Made by a program: the position numbers and the translations under genes. Below are positions 1 to 6,162 of a DNA stretch of 7,612 bases, piece after piece; the stretch's first letter is position 1; the number at the start of each line of letters is the position of its first letter. The stretch covers positions 1 to 7,612 of the forward strand of contig CAMCTL010000157.1 in the NCBI GenBank assembly GCA_945878515.1, read 5' to 3'. Source of the stretch: Flavobacterium psychrophilum. GTDB lineage: Bacteria; Bacteroidota; Bacteroidia; Flavobacteriales; Flavobacteriaceae. The notes under the pieces were generated by a model. That model saw nothing but the letters and a program-made list of their open reading frames with translations. It was not told the origin of the DNA and made no database searches.

Positions 1-1097
1 GGTTCGTTCCACAAGCCAAAACGAGCTGCATTATTTCCTAAATCAATTACAGAAAATGTGTCTTTGTTGGGCAATTTTCGTGAACCTCGACCTATCATTT
101 GAAAGTATAATGTCAATGATTTTGTGGCTCTGTTTAAAATTATAGTTTCGACGGTTGGCTCATCAAAACCTGTGGTTAGAATCCCAACAGAAGTCAAAAT
201 AGCATCTGGAGTTTTCTTGAACCAATGCAAAATTTCTTTTCGGTCCTCAGCACTACTCGTATTATCCAAGTGTCGAATTGCAAATCCTGCTTCTCGAAAA
301 GTTTCGTAAACGTATAGAGAAGTATTGATTCCGTTATTGAAAATCAAAGTTTTTTTGCCCAAAGATTTTTCGGTGTAAGCATGCAATAATTTTTCTTGCA
401 TCGCCATATTGGTATATAAATCGTCTGAGGATTTTACGGTATAATCGCCATTAATTCCTACTTTCAAGGAAGTAAGTCCCACGTCATAACTATAAGTAAT
501 TGCTTTAGCTAAGAATCCTTTTTCAATAAGTGAACTAATGTTATCGCCAACAATCAATTCGTCATAATTTTCGTGCATTGGTAATTTGACATTCGAACTC
601 AAAGGGGTTGCTGTAACACCAAGAATGAAGGCATTTTTGAATGAACTTAATAATTTGCGAAAAGAATTGTAGTGTGCCTCATCAATAATTACCAATCCAA
701 CGTTGTCTAAATGTAGTTTTTCGTCATTGATTCTGTTTTTCAAAGTTTCTACCATTGCAACAAAACAAGAATAATCGTTTTGATCTGGTAGCTCTTTTAC
801 TTTACTGTTGATAATTTTATTTTTTACATCGAAACCTTTAAGCATTTTTGAAGTTTGCTTACAAAGCTCAATTCGATGTGTCAAAACCACAACTTTCTTA
901 TCGTGTTTTGATAAGTATTGTCTAACGATTTCAGAAAAAACTACCGTTTTTCCACCTCCAGTGGGCAATTGATACAATAAATGATGGTTTGGAGGCGCAT
1001 TATCTAATCGTTCAAAAATGGATTCAATGTCTCCTTTTTGATATGAATAAAGCTCTTTTTTATCCTCAATTTCGGTTTCGGAAGCGTTTTGAAGCAT
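1..1097 (-). CDS. DEAD/DEAH-box superfamily 2 helicase (SSL2/COG1061-like), C-terminus cut by window edge
   Basis: Predicted ATP-dependent nucleic-acid helicase or translocase. The reading frame starts at the ATG at 1097 and stays open for 365 codons to the window edge. The helicase motifs appear in order: motif I LPTGGGKT at residues 44-51, motif II DEAH at 139-142, motif III TATP around 163, and motif VI QMIGRGSR near residue 345. A Q-motif-like YSYQ lies at 17-20. Thus the first RecA-like domain is complete and the second is nearly complete; the C-terminal tail is missing because the window ends. The motif set fits the XPB/SSL2-like group often found as stand-alone helicases in Bacteroidetes. 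Its cellular role (repair, restriction or RNA) cannot be read from this sequence. A TAnnTTTG element sits 19 nt upstream of the start, so it probably has its own promoter. The family call is very sure; the role is open. Confidence 0.94.
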   Translation of the reverse strand, partial: MLQNASETEIEDKKELYSYQKGDIESIFERLDNAPPNHHLLYQLPTGGGKTVVFSEIVRQYLSKHDKKVVVLTHRIELCKQTSKMLKGFDVKNKIINSKVKELPDQNDYSCFVAMVETLKNRINDEKLHLDNVGLVIIDEAHYNSFRKLLSSFKNAFILGVTATPLSSNVKLPMHENYDELIVGDNISSLIEKGFLAKAITYSYDVGLTSLKVGINGDYTVKSSDDLYTNMAMQEKLLHAYTEKSLGKKTLIFNNGINTSLYVYETFREAGFAIRHLDNTSSAEDRKEILHWFKKTPDAILTSVGILTTGFDEPTVETIILNRATKSLTLYFQMIGRGSRKLPNKDTFSVIDLGNNAARFGLWNE

Positions 1098-1116
1098 TGT
1101 TTTTAGTAGATTTTTG

Positions 1117-1124
1117 CAAAAATA
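1117..1124 (-). promoter_or_regulatory. Bacteroidetes-type -7 element for the helicase gene
   Basis: On the minus strand this reads TATTTTTG, an exact match to TAnnTTTG, and it ends 19 nt before the helicase ATG. At 19-bp spacing upstream, the -33 position reads TGG rather than TTG, so only the -7 half is good. AT-rich DNA can give such matches by chance. Confidence 0.45.
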
Positions 1125-1205
1125 CACCTAAAAAAGAGTTATTCCACTACATATTCTGGTAAAAAAAGAATCTCAATTAAATAAAAACTATTTTAGAGCT
1201 CAATA

Positions 1206-1733
1206 TTAATATTCAAATCGCTCGATAATGGCATGGAATTCTTCTTTATTAAACCAATTTTGATGATTAGTTTCATTGCTTATTGCCGCAATTCTGGATT
1301 TAAAATCTTCAAAAATTCCGTTAGCTATCATAAATCGCACGGCTTGTTCAAAAGAACTGAGCATACTTTTAAAAAATAATTCAGATTTTACGGGCTTTTC
1401 TGCGGAGAAAGTTAGCGCGATTTCTATAGAATAAAGCATCACATCCGCAATTAGAAAAGAATCTACACCCAAAAGTATAAAATGCTTGATGTACTTTTGA
1501 GCCACCGACCGACGCATTTTTGGTCTTCTTGGTTTTCCAGAAGGACTTACAGGAAAATACTCGTTCGAAACTTTTATTTTACAATCCTTAATTAAGTTTT
1601 TCTCATTGGGATTAAAAACAAAATTATAATACACTTTTATAGGACTAAATTTATCGTACAAAGCTATAATTTGTTCTTCGAGTTGACTTTTATCAAGTTC
1701 CTGAAGGTATTTTTTTAAATCGCGTTTGCTCAT
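1206..1733 (-). CDS. DUF6155-like uncharacterised protein (175 aa)
   Basis: A 175-residue soluble protein. The start (MSKRDLKKYL), the phrase NFVFNP at 37-42 and the basic block SGKPRRPKMRRS at 65-76 resemble, from memory, the DUF6155 family of Bacteroidetes; no function is known for that family. The rest looks mostly helical (residues 78-150), with no signal peptide or clear membrane segment. The protein is rich in Lys at its N-terminus and carries the basic patch just before the helical part, which could bind nucleic acid or another acidic partner, but that is only a guess. It ends with TAA 108 nt before the helicase start on the same strand. It is divergent from the small membrane-protein gene at 1836; the roughly 100-nt shared spacer holds a 14-bp palindrome. 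Confidence 0.85.
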   Translation of the reverse strand: MSKRDLKKYLQELDKSQLEEQIIALYDKFSPIKVYYNFVFNPNEKNLIKDCKIKVSNEYFPVSPSGKPRRPKMRRSVAQKYIKHFILLGVDSFLIADVMLYSIEIALTFSAEKPVKSELFFKSMLSSFEQAVRFMIANGIFEDFKSRIAAISNETNHQNWFNKEEFHAIIERFEY

Positions 1734-1746
1734 TTTAATGGTATGT

Positions 1747-1760
1747 TTATGTTAACATAA
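1747..1760. promoter_or_regulatory. 14-bp perfect palindrome in the divergent promoter region (possible operator)
   Basis: The bases TTATGTTAACATAA form a perfect palindrome centred on GTTAAC, 13 nt upstream of the DUF6155-like start and between two divergent genes. Position and symmetry would suit a dimeric regulator. No regulator gene is visible nearby, and AT-rich spacers often contain such symmetry by chance. Confidence 0.25.
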
Positions 1761-1801
1761 TTTACTTCAAGAATTAATATTTATAAATCAATGATAATTC
1801 T

Positions 1802-1809
1802 TAGTTTTG
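1802..1809 (+). promoter_or_regulatory. Bacteroidetes-type -7 element for the DUF3817-like gene
   Basis: TAGTTTTG matches TAnnTTTG exactly and lies 26 nt before the ATG at 1836, leaving a short leader. No TTG is seen at the expected -33 position, so support is partial. Confidence 0.4.
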
Positions 1810-1835
1810 CGTTTCTAATTTAGAAAAACCATATT

Positions 1836-2108
1836 ATGCTCCGAATATTCAAAAATATTGCCATTCTAGAAGGAATCTCTTCTATTTTATTATTTTTTGT
1901 TGCTATGCCATTAAAATATCTGTTCAACAATACTTTATACATGCGCCCCATAGGAATGGCTCATGGAGTACTATTCGTGTTTTTTGTTGTGATTGCATTA
2001 TATTTTGCAGTAAAAGAAAAATGGAATTTAGAAAAAATTGGGCTTGTTTTAATCTGTTCGATAATACCTTGTGCTACTTTTTATGTTGAGAAAAAGTACT
2101 TAAGATAA
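1836..2108 (+). CDS. DUF3817-like small integral membrane protein (90 aa)
   Basis: A 90-residue inner-membrane protein with three predicted membrane segments, at about residues 8-29, 38-58 and 66-84. The motif EGISS..LLF..AMPLKY in the first segment (from residue 12) and GMAHG at 40-44 opening the second match, from memory, the DUF3817 family (YdzA-like), which has about this length. Function is unknown for the family; the second and third segments are joined by a short basic loop (KEKWNLEK), consistent with a cytoplasmic face. The ATG at 1836 follows a TAnnTTTG element by 26 nt and no upstream in-frame alternative is better. The gene converges on the broken thioesterase gene and is divergent from the DUF6155-like gene, so it is probably a single-gene transcript. 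Confidence 0.87.
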   Translation: MLRIFKNIAILEGISSILLFFVAMPLKYLFNNTLYMRPIGMAHGVLFVFFVVIALYFAVKEKWNLEKIGLVLICSIIPCATFYVEKKYLR

Positions 2109-2158
2109 ATACAATAACACTAGGTTTAATAATCCCTAACATAAAAGTAAGTATAAAA

Positions 2159-2547
2159 TTAGTCGCTTAATCGGTCTTTTATATATTCAATCTCCGTTTT
2201 TCAGTGCGGTTTTGGTTTGCCATCAATTCCAAGATTAACCATAGTCGTACTATCGATTGTTATGATTGTTTCTCGTGTCATCATATTTCTGGCCTCGCAA
2301 ATTAATGTAAGTGATGTTTTTCCGAATTTTACAACATCAATTCCAATTTCGATAATATCGCCTTGTCGTGCTGAACTTTTAAAATTGATTTCAGACATAT
2401 ATTTGGTTACAATTTTGGTGTTTTCCAATTGGATGATAGTGTACAAAGCCAATTCCTCATCAATCCAAGCCAATAATTTACCTCCAAATAAAGTTCCGTT
2501 TGGTTTTAATCCTCGGGTTTTACCCATTTTCTAGTATGAAATCTCAT
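2159..2547 (-). pseudogene. Broken acyl-CoA thioesterase (hotdog fold, YciA-like): 5' frameshift plus 3' nonsense change
   Basis: The open frame from ATG 2527 to TGA 2201 gives 108 residues of a hotdog acyl-CoA thioesterase, with PNGTLFGG at 9-16, WIDEE at 21-25 and a VTKYMSEINF strand. Relatives begin about MRFHTRKWVKPEDL ahead of NPNGTLFGG. Here MRFHTRKWVKPED is present from ATG 2547 but in another frame, followed by TAA at 2506-2508; adding one T (GATTTAAAA instead of GATTAAAA) joins it to KPNGTLFGG. At the other end the frame stops at TGA 2201-2203 where relatives have Gly in PHGKT; the same frame then continues KTEIEYIKDRLSD to TAA at 2159-2161. The restored protein would be about 129 residues, normal for the family. 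Both lesions are seen in the sequence; the intact form is inferred from family knowledge. The central 108 codons might still be translated from ATG 2527. A sequencing error could explain the first lesion but would have to be independent of the second. Confidence 0.82.
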
Positions 2548-2594
2548 ATTTTTTTTTATAAATGCTAAAATAAGGTTTTCTTATCCCATTTTTT

Positions 2595-2614
2595 TATATT
2601 TTTAAGGAAAAAAA
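2595..2614 (+). promoter_or_regulatory. Near-consensus -7 element and AAGGA-like ribosome site before the 128-aa gene
   Basis: TATATTTT differs from TAnnTTTG only in its last base. It is followed by TAAGGA seven nt before the ATG at 2615, a Shine-Dalgarno-like sequence that is unusual for this AT-rich lineage and helps fix the start. Confidence 0.3.
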
Positions 2615-3001
2615 ATGGATCAAAGAAATGAATTTTTAAAAGAATTTAGAGGAGAAACTTTAGGCTTTATAAACAATGAATCTTCGTCTGATGAATTATT
2701 TCAAAATCAGGTACTTCGTCCTATTTTGAAACTACAGAACGATTTGTTTATAGCAGCTTTTATCAATCATTTGTCCAAGAATAAAATTGATTTCAATGCT
2801 TTTTCGGTCGAAAGAAAATTATCAATTATAGAAAATGCTATTCAAAAAGACATCAAATTCCGAAATGCTTTAAAAGGAATGATTATGGGATTATTTACAA
2901 CAGATGAGTACGTTCTTTACATCAAAAACTCTTCAAGCCTCAATAAAAGAATGATGGGAATGTTGATAGAAAGGTTGAAAAGTCAGGTGCAATTATTTTA
3001 A
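2615..3001 (+). CDS. Uncharacterised conserved-looking small helical protein (128 aa)
   Basis: A 128-residue soluble protein with no signal peptide or membrane segment. It is predicted mostly helical: FLKEFRGETLGF at 8-19, a helix FQNQVLRPILKLQNDLF at 29-45, an IENAIQKDIKFRNALKGMIMG block at 71-91, and a C-terminal helix with NKRMMGMLIERLKSQVQLF. From memory similar flavobacterial proteins exist and some carry a 'glyoxalase' label, but I see no glyoxalase metal-ligand pattern or beta-alpha-beta-beta-beta fold here, so that name should not be copied. The start is supported by an AAGGA seven nt upstream. It lies 75 nt before the esterase on the same strand and could be read with it, although the spacer is AT-rich and nothing in the protein points to the biosynthetic module. 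Function unknown. Confidence 0.8.
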   Translation: MDQRNEFLKEFRGETLGFINNESSSDELFQNQVLRPILKLQNDLFIAAFINHLSKNKIDFNAFSVERKLSIIENAIQKDIKFRNALKGMIMGLFTTDEYVLYIKNSSSLNKRMMGMLIERLKSQVQLF

Positions 3002-3076
3002 ATTGTAGCATTATTATTTATGAATTTTTAAAATCGCTTAATTTTTTTTGTTATTATTGTTAAAAAATTACGAATT

Positions 3077-3790
3077 ATGAGAGAAGAATATTTCAAATGG
3101 TACTCACCCAATTTAAGTAGAGAGATTGAAATGCTCGTTTTCGGTCACGCTGGTTATCCTGTAATACTCTTTCCGACATCTATGGGAAGCTTTCACGAGA
3201 ACAAAGACATGGGCTTGATTGACTCAGCCAAATGGTTTATTGAACAAGGATTAATCCAAATATTTTGCCCTGCAAGTATTGACAAAGATAGTTTTTACAA
3301 CAAAAATATTCATCCCGTTCATCGCATTCAAAATCATACTTGGTATGATAAATTGATTTGCCACGAAATTGTTGAAAAAGTAAAAAATAATACTCCTTCA
3401 GGAAAAGTTGCTGTTGCTGGTTGCAGTTTTGGAGGATACCATGCAGCCAATTTTGCATTTCGGCATCCAGGTTATGTAAGTCACGTTTTCTCAATGGGTG
3501 GCGCATTTAGCATTAAAAGTTTTATGGACGGATACCACGATGACAATGTTTTTTACAACAGTCCAGAAGATTATTTGCCTGGATTAAATGACCACGAACT
3601 TTGGAATATGGACATTTGTTTAGGTACATCTAATTGGGATATTTGCTATGATGCCAATCTCAAATTAAGTCGCGTTTTAAGCAATAGAAATGTGCATCAT
3701 TGGCTCGATATCCGACCCGATCGAGAACACGATTGGCCAGTTTGGAAAGAAATGTTTCCTCATTATTTATCTCGAATTAAGTTCTTTTAA
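3077..3790 (+). CDS. Alpha/beta-hydrolase esterase (COG4947-like, 237 aa)
   Basis: A predicted serine hydrolase of the esterase/D type. The nucleophile elbow GCSFGG at 115-120 puts the catalytic Ser at 117 after a hydrophobic strand (VAVA). His218 in the EHDW motif fits the catalytic His. Asp188 or Asp192 in NWDICYD is the likely acid. The N-terminal strand phrase YPVILFPTSMGS at 27-38 supplies the usual oxyanion-side loop. There is no signal peptide, so it should act in the cytoplasm. Length and motif order resemble, from memory, the uncharacterised esterase group COG4947. It is the first of five co-directional genes; the 88-nt gap to the ATP-grasp gene and the module content suggest it trims, deacylates or transfers an intermediate or product of the ligases. 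The hydrolase fold is firm; the substrate is unknown. Confidence 0.9.
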   Translation: MREEYFKWYSPNLSREIEMLVFGHAGYPVILFPTSMGSFHENKDMGLIDSAKWFIEQGLIQIFCPASIDKDSFYNKNIHPVHRIQNHTWYDKLICHEIVEKVKNNTPSGKVAVAGCSFGGYHAANFAFRHPGYVSHVFSMGGAFSIKSFMDGYHDDNVFYNSPEDYLPGLNDHELWNMDICLGTSNWDICYDANLKLSRVLSNRNVHHWLDIRPDREHDWPVWKEMFPHYLSRIKFF

Positions 3791-3878
3791 AGTATTAAGA
3801 TTTGACTATTGAGAATTAAGACATAAAAATAATTATAGGATATTGCACATTTATGAAAACCATAAAAACTATATAAAA

Positions 3879-4823
3879 ATGAGTAAAAAAATTGGAATAT
3901 TATTCGGAATGGAAGATACTTTTCCGCAAGCATTTATAGACAGAGTGAACTCAAAAAACGAAAAAGGCATTATTGCCGAGGCCGTTTCTATCGACAAAGT
4001 AGTTCAAAATAAAGATGGCGAATATGCGGTAATTATTGATCGAATATCACAAGATGTTCCGTTCTATAGAGCCTATCTGAAAAACGCAGCTTTAACCGGA
4101 ACTAATGTGATCAACAATCCATTCTGGTGGAGTGCTGATGATAAATTTTTCAATAATTCATTAGCAGATACGCTTGGAGTTCCGTTACCCAATACGGTTA
4201 TTCTTCCATCGGCAGAACATCCAACCGATACTACAGGAAAATCCTTTCGCAACCTGAAATACCCGATGGATTGGGAAGCAATTTTTGATTATATTGGATT
4301 TCCAGCCTACATGAAACCATACTCCGGTGGCGGCTGGAAAAACGTTTACAGACTAGAAAACCGAGATGAATTTTGGGAAATACATAAGGAAACTGGACAA
4401 TTAGTAATGATGTTGCAGGAAGAAATTGTCTTTACAGAATATTTTAGAGTCTATTGTTTGGGTTGCAAGTATGTCCACATTATGCAATATGAACCACGAA
4501 ATCCGCACCATTTAAGATATGTAATTGATGGACCACCGGTTGATAAAAAATTATTAGCCACTGTAAAAGACTATACTTTAAGACTTTGCAAAGGTTTGGG
4601 TTACGATTTTAACACCGTAGAATTCGCCGTTCGCGATGGCATTCCTTACGCCATTGATTTTGGAAATCCTGCACCAGATGCGGAGTTGACCTCTGTGGGA
4701 GCTGAAAATTTCGAATGGGTTGTTGAACACGCTGCGAAAATGGCTATTGCTGCTGCTAAAAAACAAAAACCTGGCAAAATAAATTTGACTTGGGGAGATT
4801 TTATAAAAGAAGCTTGCAAATAG
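3879..4823 (+). CDS. ATP-grasp carboxylate-amine/thiol ligase, RimK/D-Ala-D-Ala-ligase-like (314 aa)
   Basis: Predicted to form an amide or peptide bond through an acyl-phosphate made with ATP. The N-terminal pre-ATP-grasp part starts KIGILFGMED at 4-13 and includes the linker phrase NPFWWSADDKFF at 80-91. The ATP-grasp part has the glycine-rich phosphate loop with its lysine (MKPYSGGGWKNV, 145-156), the adenine-side hinge (LQEEI, 179-183), and the metal-binding end with Glu248 in NTVEFAV and Asp260/Asn263 in IDFGNP. The expected catalytic set is therefore present. The frame is open upstream to a TTG at 3843, but MSKKIGILFG at 3879 is the natural start because the first strand begins there and the extra residues (HIYENHKNYIK) are low-complexity spacer. 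A hairpin-rich 87-nt spacer separates it from the GCS2-type ligase. The acceptor and donor substrates are unknown; the GCS2 neighbour suggests an amino acid or small peptide. Confidence 0.92.
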   Translation: MSKKIGILFGMEDTFPQAFIDRVNSKNEKGIIAEAVSIDKVVQNKDGEYAVIIDRISQDVPFYRAYLKNAALTGTNVINNPFWWSADDKFFNNSLADTLGVPLPNTVILPSAEHPTDTTGKSFRNLKYPMDWEAIFDYIGFPAYMKPYSGGGWKNVYRLENRDEFWEIHKETGQLVMMLQEEIVFTEYFRVYCLGCKYVHIMQYEPRNPHHLRYVIDGPPVDKKLLATVKDYTLRLCKGLGYDFNTVEFAVRDGIPYAIDFGNPAPDAELTSVGAENFEWVVEHAAKMAIAAAKKQKPGKINLTWGDFIKEACK

Positions 4824-4902
4824 AATTTTAGATTGCAGATTTTAGATTGCAGATTAATTCTGCAATCTAAAATCTGCAATCTGCAATCTGCAATCTAAAA
4901 TT
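4824..4902. repeat. Heptamer-based inverted repeat / long AT-rich hairpin in the ATP-grasp to GCS2 spacer
   Basis: Positions 4830-4853 pair perfectly with 4859-4882 (24 bp) around a 5-nt loop. Alternatively 4824-4839 pairs perfectly with 4887-4902 (16 bp). The right arm holds three tandem AATCTGC units plus a partial one (4871-4896), so several registers can form. No T-run follows, so it is not a standard terminator. It begins directly after the TAG stop of the upstream gene and ends 8 nt before the next ATG. A related repeat lies at 6024-6057. Confidence 0.9.
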
Positions 4903-4910
4903 AAAAGATT

Positions 4911-6020
4911 ATGTCAAAGAAACTACCTGTTTTTACGCTCGGTGTTGAAGAAGAATACCAAATTATTGATCCTGTTACAAGAGATTTACGCTCGCATTTA
5001 TCCAAAATTGTCGATGGAGCCAAAATTATATTGAATGAGCAGGTCAAAGCCGAAATGCATCAATCGGTTGTAGAAGTTGGCACCAATGTTTGTAAAAATA
5101 TCCACGAAGCTGAAGCCGAAATTAAATCTCTTAGAGGTCATATTGTAAATTTGGCTCATAAACAGGGCTTAATTGTTGGCGGTGCAGGAACGCATCCATT
5201 TTCGAAATGGCAAGATCAACCTATCACAGATGATCCTCGTTATCATAACATTATCAACGAAATGCAAGATGCGGCCCGATCCAATTTAATTTTCGGAATG
5301 CATTGCCATGTTGGAATTGAGAACCGAGAAATTGGGTTACAATTGATGAATCAAGCTTGCTATTTTTTACCTCATATTTTTGCTATTTCTACCAATTCTC
5401 CTTTCTGGGAAGGAAGAAAAACAGGTTATAAATCTTTCAGAACCAAAGTTTTTGATAAGTTTCCTCGCACAGGTTTACCAGAATATTTTGATTCTCTTTC
5501 TTCTTACGATAATTATTTGGAAACTTTGGTGAAAACCAATTGCATTGATAATCCAAAGAAAATTTGGTGGGATTTGCGTTTGCATCCTTTTTATGACACA
5601 ATCGAATTTCGGATTTGTGATATGAGTTTAACTGTTGATGAAACTATTTGTATTGTAGCTATTATTCAAGCCATTGTAGCCAAATTATATAAATTATCAA
5701 TGCACAATATGAGTTTCAATATTTATAGGTTGGCGCTAATAAAAGAAAACAAATTTCGAGCTGCTCGTTACGGAATTGAGGGCAATATGATAGATTTTGG
5801 GCTTCAAAAAGAAGTTGAAACTAAGATTCTAATTGTCGAATTACTTGACTTTATCGATGATGTGGTTGATGAATTGGGAAGTAGAGATAAAATCAATTAT
5901 GTTTATGAAATAATGAAAAACGGAACTGGTGCCGACAAGCAGTTGAAAGTTTTTAAAGAAACGAATGATTTATGTAAAGTCGTCGATTTTATTACGAGCG
6001 AATTTTCTAGAGGACTTTAA
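4911..6020 (+). CDS. GCS2-type carboxylate-amine ligase (YbdK family, 369 aa)
   Basis: A member of the glutamate-cysteine ligase type 2 superfamily, which uses ATP to couple a carboxylate (often the gamma-carboxylate of Glu) to an amine. Motifs in order: the N-terminal GVEEEY at 11-16, EMHQSVVEVGT at 48-58, the AGTHPFS loop at 92-98, GMHCHVG at 129-135, WWDLRLHP at 219-226, and TIEFRICDM at 230-238. The Glu and His residues in these form the ATP and metal site in the family. The NKFRAARYG motif at 280-288 is also typical. The length equals that of E. coli YbdK (about 370), so the protein is complete. YbdK itself shows only weak gamma-glutamylcysteine synthesis, and many relatives make other amides, so calling this GshA would be wrong. 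It is flanked by an ATP-grasp ligase and an amidotransferase-like protein, which argues for a dedicated small-molecule pathway. The ATG at 4911 directly precedes MSKKLPVFTLGVEEEY. Confidence 0.93.
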   Translation: MSKKLPVFTLGVEEEYQIIDPVTRDLRSHLSKIVDGAKIILNEQVKAEMHQSVVEVGTNVCKNIHEAEAEIKSLRGHIVNLAHKQGLIVGGAGTHPFSKWQDQPITDDPRYHNIINEMQDAARSNLIFGMHCHVGIENREIGLQLMNQACYFLPHIFAISTNSPFWEGRKTGYKSFRTKVFDKFPRTGLPEYFDSLSSYDNYLETLVKTNCIDNPKKIWWDLRLHPFYDTIEFRICDMSLTVDETICIVAIIQAIVAKLYKLSMHNMSFNIYRLALIKENKFRAARYGIEGNMIDFGLQKEVETKILIVELLDFIDDVVDELGSRDKINYVYEIMKNGTGADKQLKVFKETNDLCKVVDFITSEFSRGL

Positions 6021-6023
6021 AAT

Positions 6024-6057
6024 AGATTTTAGATTCCAGATTTTAGATTTCAGATTG
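6024..6057 (+). repeat. TTTAGATT-type direct repeat related to the 4824-4902 element
   Basis: AGATTTTAGATTCC at 6024-6037 is followed directly by AGATTTTAGATTTC at 6038-6051 (one mismatch) and AGATT. The same core, AGATT plus TTTAGATT, builds the hairpin at 4824-4902, but here there is no opposing arm. It follows the TAA of the GCS2-type ligase by 3 nt. Confidence 0.7.
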
Positions 6058-6072
6058 TAATTGATATTTGAC

Positions 6073-6126
6073 ATTGCCATTGATATTGAAATTGACATCG
6101 CCATTGAAATTGCCATTGAAATTGAA
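6073..6126 (+). repeat. Hexamer array (ATT-GNN, nine units) upstream of the amidotransferase
   Basis: Nine 6-nt units of the form ATTGNN (one ATC variant) run without interruption, ending six nt before the TATCTTTG element. Each unit puts a TTG every 6 nt. The array has no stop in the frame of the downstream gene and would encode alternating Ile with Ala, Asp or Glu, but that reading is unlikely to be a real N-terminus. Confidence 0.75.
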
Positions 6127-6139
6127 AAAGTTATCTTTG
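6110..6139 (+). promoter_or_regulatory. Bacteroidetes-type promoter before the amidotransferase gene
   Basis: TATCTTTG at 6132-6139 matches TAnnTTTG exactly. TTG at 6110-6112 lies 19 bp upstream, the usual -33 spacing. The -7 element ends 23 nt before the ATG at 6163. This suggests the second half of the module can be transcribed independently. Further TTGs at 6-nt steps come from the repeat array. Confidence 0.55.
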
Positions 6140-6162
6140 CAAACAAATTTAGCATACCAATA

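Noticed and set aside
1202..1213. AATATTAATATT palindrome at the end of the DUF6155-like gene
   Set aside because: It is only A and T, overlaps the stop codon, and is expected by chance at this composition.
2201..2203. TGA read as glycine (a recoded genetic code)
   Set aside because: TGA as Gly is known in Gracilibacteria and SR1, but no other gene in this window has an internal TGA, and the same gene also carries a frameshift. Simple gene decay is the better explanation.
2217..2534. Plus-strand open frame opposite the thioesterase
   Set aside because: It is the antisense shadow of a recognisable hotdog protein and resembles no family.
2570..2584. 5-bp inverted repeat ATAAG/CTTAT between the thioesterase remnant and the 128-aa gene
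   Set aside because: The stem is too short and AT-rich to be meaningful.
3237..3506. Minus-strand open frame inside the esterase gene
   Set aside because: It is composed of antisense codons of a gene with clear catalytic motifs and has no promoter or family likeness.
3843..3878. Longer ATP-grasp protein starting at TTG 3843
   Set aside because: The added residues are AT-rich spacer translation without family likeness, and the first beta strand begins right after ATG 3879.
4646..4879. Minus-strand frame crossing the end of the ATP-grasp gene, with a lipoprotein-like stretch
   Set aside because: The hydrophobic run with Cys comes from antisense of Ala-rich helix codons and the N-terminus is translated hairpin repeat; not a credible secreted protein.
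4871..4896. Tandem AATCTGC units as a CRISPR-like array
   Set aside because: The units are 7 nt with no spacers between them; this is a short tandem repeat inside a hairpin.
6061..6162. N-terminal extension of the amidotransferase through the hexamer array (alternating Ile and acidic residues)
   Set aside because: It would start at TTG and consist of repeat DNA, and an exact TAnnTTTG promoter lies inside it, so transcription probably begins downstream of that start.
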